A DNA stretch of 7,086 bases from Anaerolineae bacterium (GTDB lineage: Bacteria > Chloroflexota > Anaerolineae > JADYZS01). The notes under the pieces are model-generated. The model saw only the letters and a list, made by a program, of their open reading frames with translations. It was not told the DNA's origin and searched no databases. Each line of letters opens with the position of its first letter. Within the stretch, counting starts at the first letter, position 1. Made by a program: the position numbers and the translations under genes. Below, one piece after another: positions 6,065 through 7,086 of this stretch. The stretch covers positions 1 through 7,086 of the forward strand of contig JADYZS010000254.1 in the NCBI GenBank assembly GCA_020853075.1. The letters run 5' to 3'.

Positions 6065-6093
6065 TTGCCGCGCGGGGCCATGCTGAGTATAAT
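6065..6093 (+). promoter_or_regulatory. Sigma70-like promoter giving a probably leaderless kinase-like mRNA
   Basis: TTGCCG (6065-6070) and a perfect TATAAT (6088-6093) are separated by 17 bp. The expected start site is about 6100, which is the A of the ATG itself. No purine-rich ribosome site lies between the -10 box and the ATG. Confidence 0.75.
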
Positions 6094-6099
6094 CATAAC

Positions 6100-7086
6100 A
6101 TGGAACTCCCAATCGGCGCGACCCTAGGCCCCTACCAAATCACCGGACTCCTCGCCAGGGGAGGCCAGGCCGATGTCTATCGTGCCCGCCAGCCAAACCT
6201 TGAGCGCGATGTCGCCATCAAAATCCTGCCGGAGAGCCTGACGGCGGAAGAGGGCTTCGTTGACCGCTTCCGTCGCGAGGCACGTTCTGTCGCCCATTTG
6301 CATCATACGAATATCGTGCCAGTGCACGATTTTGCCTGCGACAACGGTGTTTCCTACGTCGTTATGGAATACGTGCCCGGGCCGACGCTACAGCAACGGC
6401 TTCAGGAAGCGCGGGCGAAGAACGAACATCTCCCCTTAGGGGAGGCGGCCCGCATGGCGCGCGCGGTTGGCTCGGCCCTGGACTATGCCCATCGCCAGGG
6501 CATGGTGCACGGGAACCTCAATCCGGCCAATGTCATCTTCAACGCCGACGGCGAGCCGGTCTTGACCGATTTCGGTATTGCCCGCATGGTGGAGGGGACG
6601 AAGTTCGCGGCCTCGCGTCTCCTCTTGGGCAAGCCCGCGTACATGTCGCCGGAGCAGTGCCGGGGCGAGAAGGCGTCCGCTGCCGGTGACCTCTACAGCC
6701 TCGGTGTCATCCTGTACGAGATGGTCACGGGCCGCGCCCCCTTCGTGGCCGATACGCCGACCGGCATCCTCTTTAAGCAGGTCAGCGAACCGCCCCCTGC
6801 TCCTCGCGCCTTCGCGGCAGACCTCTCTCCCGACGTGGAACAGGTCATTCTGAAGGCTCTCGCCAAGTCTCCCGCCGAACGCTTCGTCTCCGGCGCGGAG
6901 ATGGCTGCGGCATTAGAGGGCGCGTTGCGGTCTTCCACAGCAGAGGCAGCCGCGACGCTGGCCGGTGCGACGGCGGCAGCCGCGGCCCTGGTGGGGCGGG
7001 ACGAGGCCTCCCAATCTGCCGGGGCCTTGGCAAAAGAGGCGGAGCCGCCGCGTATGCCGCAGACCGGGCTGAGTGCCAGCATCGGC
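6100..7086 (+). CDS. PknB-like Ser/Thr kinase-fold protein, candidate pseudokinase (C-terminus cut by window edge)
   Basis: The frame is open from ATG 6100 to the window end (329 residues, no stop). A full kinase domain spans ~12-275. The nucleotide loop is LLARGGQADVY (17-27), with Ala19 where the first Gly is usual. The lysine of VAIK is Lys41 and the helix C partner is Glu60. DFG is Asp157-Gly159, SPE is 183-185, and DLYSLGVILYEMVTG (197-211) is the helix F region. The catalytic loop, normally HRDLKPxN, reads HGNLNPAN (137-144): the base Asp is Asn139 and the loop Lys is Asn141. ATP/metal binding residues are kept while phosphotransfer residues are lost, so it may be a pseudokinase or a very weak kinase. 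After ~275 comes an Ala-rich low-complexity linker (STAEAAATLAGATAAAAA), as often precedes a membrane helix or sensor domain; that part is outside the window. The start looks leaderless. Confidence 0.9.
   Translation, partial: MELPIGATLGPYQITGLLARGGQADVYRARQPNLERDVAIKILPESLTAEEGFVDRFRREARSVAHLHHTNIVPVHDFACDNGVSYVVMEYVPGPTLQQRLQEARAKNEHLPLGEAARMARAVGSALDYAHRQGMVHGNLNPANVIFNADGEPVLTDFGIARMVEGTKFAASRLLLGKPAYMSPEQCRGEKASAAGDLYSLGVILYEMVTGRAPFVADTPTGILFKQVSEPPPAPRAFAADLSPDVEQVILKALAKSPAERFVSGAEMAAALEGALRSSTAEAAATLAGATAAAAALVGRDEASQSAGALAKEAEPPRMPQTGLSASIG

Noticed and set aside
6124..6327. Minus-strand 67-residue open frame inside the kinase-like gene
   Set aside because: Shadow of the kinase N-lobe, whose motifs are unambiguous on the plus strand.

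Overview
This is a GC-rich bacterial window, apart from the left 0.8 kb, with tightly packed genes. Chloroflexota or a similar environmental lineage is a plausible source. That guess rests on the divergent YchF-type P-loop, a palindrome with GGGGCGAGGC arms of the kind often dispersed in such genomes, a PknB-like kinase gene, and strong sigma70-like promoters. It is an inference, not a taxonomic call. No RNA gene, IS element or CRISPR array was seen.

Layout. (1) Bases 1-817, minus strand: a PD-(D/E)XK nuclease of NucS/DUF91 type, cut by the window edge at its C-terminus. It is clearly AT-richer than the rest. (2) Bases 840-1928, minus: a YchF/OLA1-like P-loop NTPase with a C-terminal TGS domain, 22 nt upstream of the nuclease gene and probably co-transcribed with it. 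(3) Bases 1929-2182: an intergenic region with a candidate extended -10 promoter for ychF, a perfect 15-bp operator-like palindrome, and a separate 12-bp-arm inverted repeat. (4) Bases 2183-5465, minus: a three-gene operon in the order MFS transporter, uroporphyrinogen-decarboxylase-like protein, SAM-dependent methyltransferase, with gaps of 1 and 3 nt. (5) Bases 5466-5648: a divergent control region. Two near-consensus promoters point outward from a 33-bp palindrome that lies exactly 10 bp from each -35 box. (6) Bases 5649-5975, plus: a PadR-family regulator followed by a textbook intrinsic terminator. (7) From base 6100, plus: a PknB-like Ser/Thr kinase-fold protein with a probably leaderless start, running off the right edge. 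Its catalytic HRD motif reads HGN, so it is a candidate pseudokinase.

How the parts may work together (inference): the PadR protein probably controls itself and the divergent transporter/UROD-like/methyltransferase operon. That operon has the layout of a ligand-responsive unit that moves and chemically modifies a small molecule, perhaps by methyl transfer. The ychF-nuclease pair and the kinase-like gene appear to be separate transcription units.
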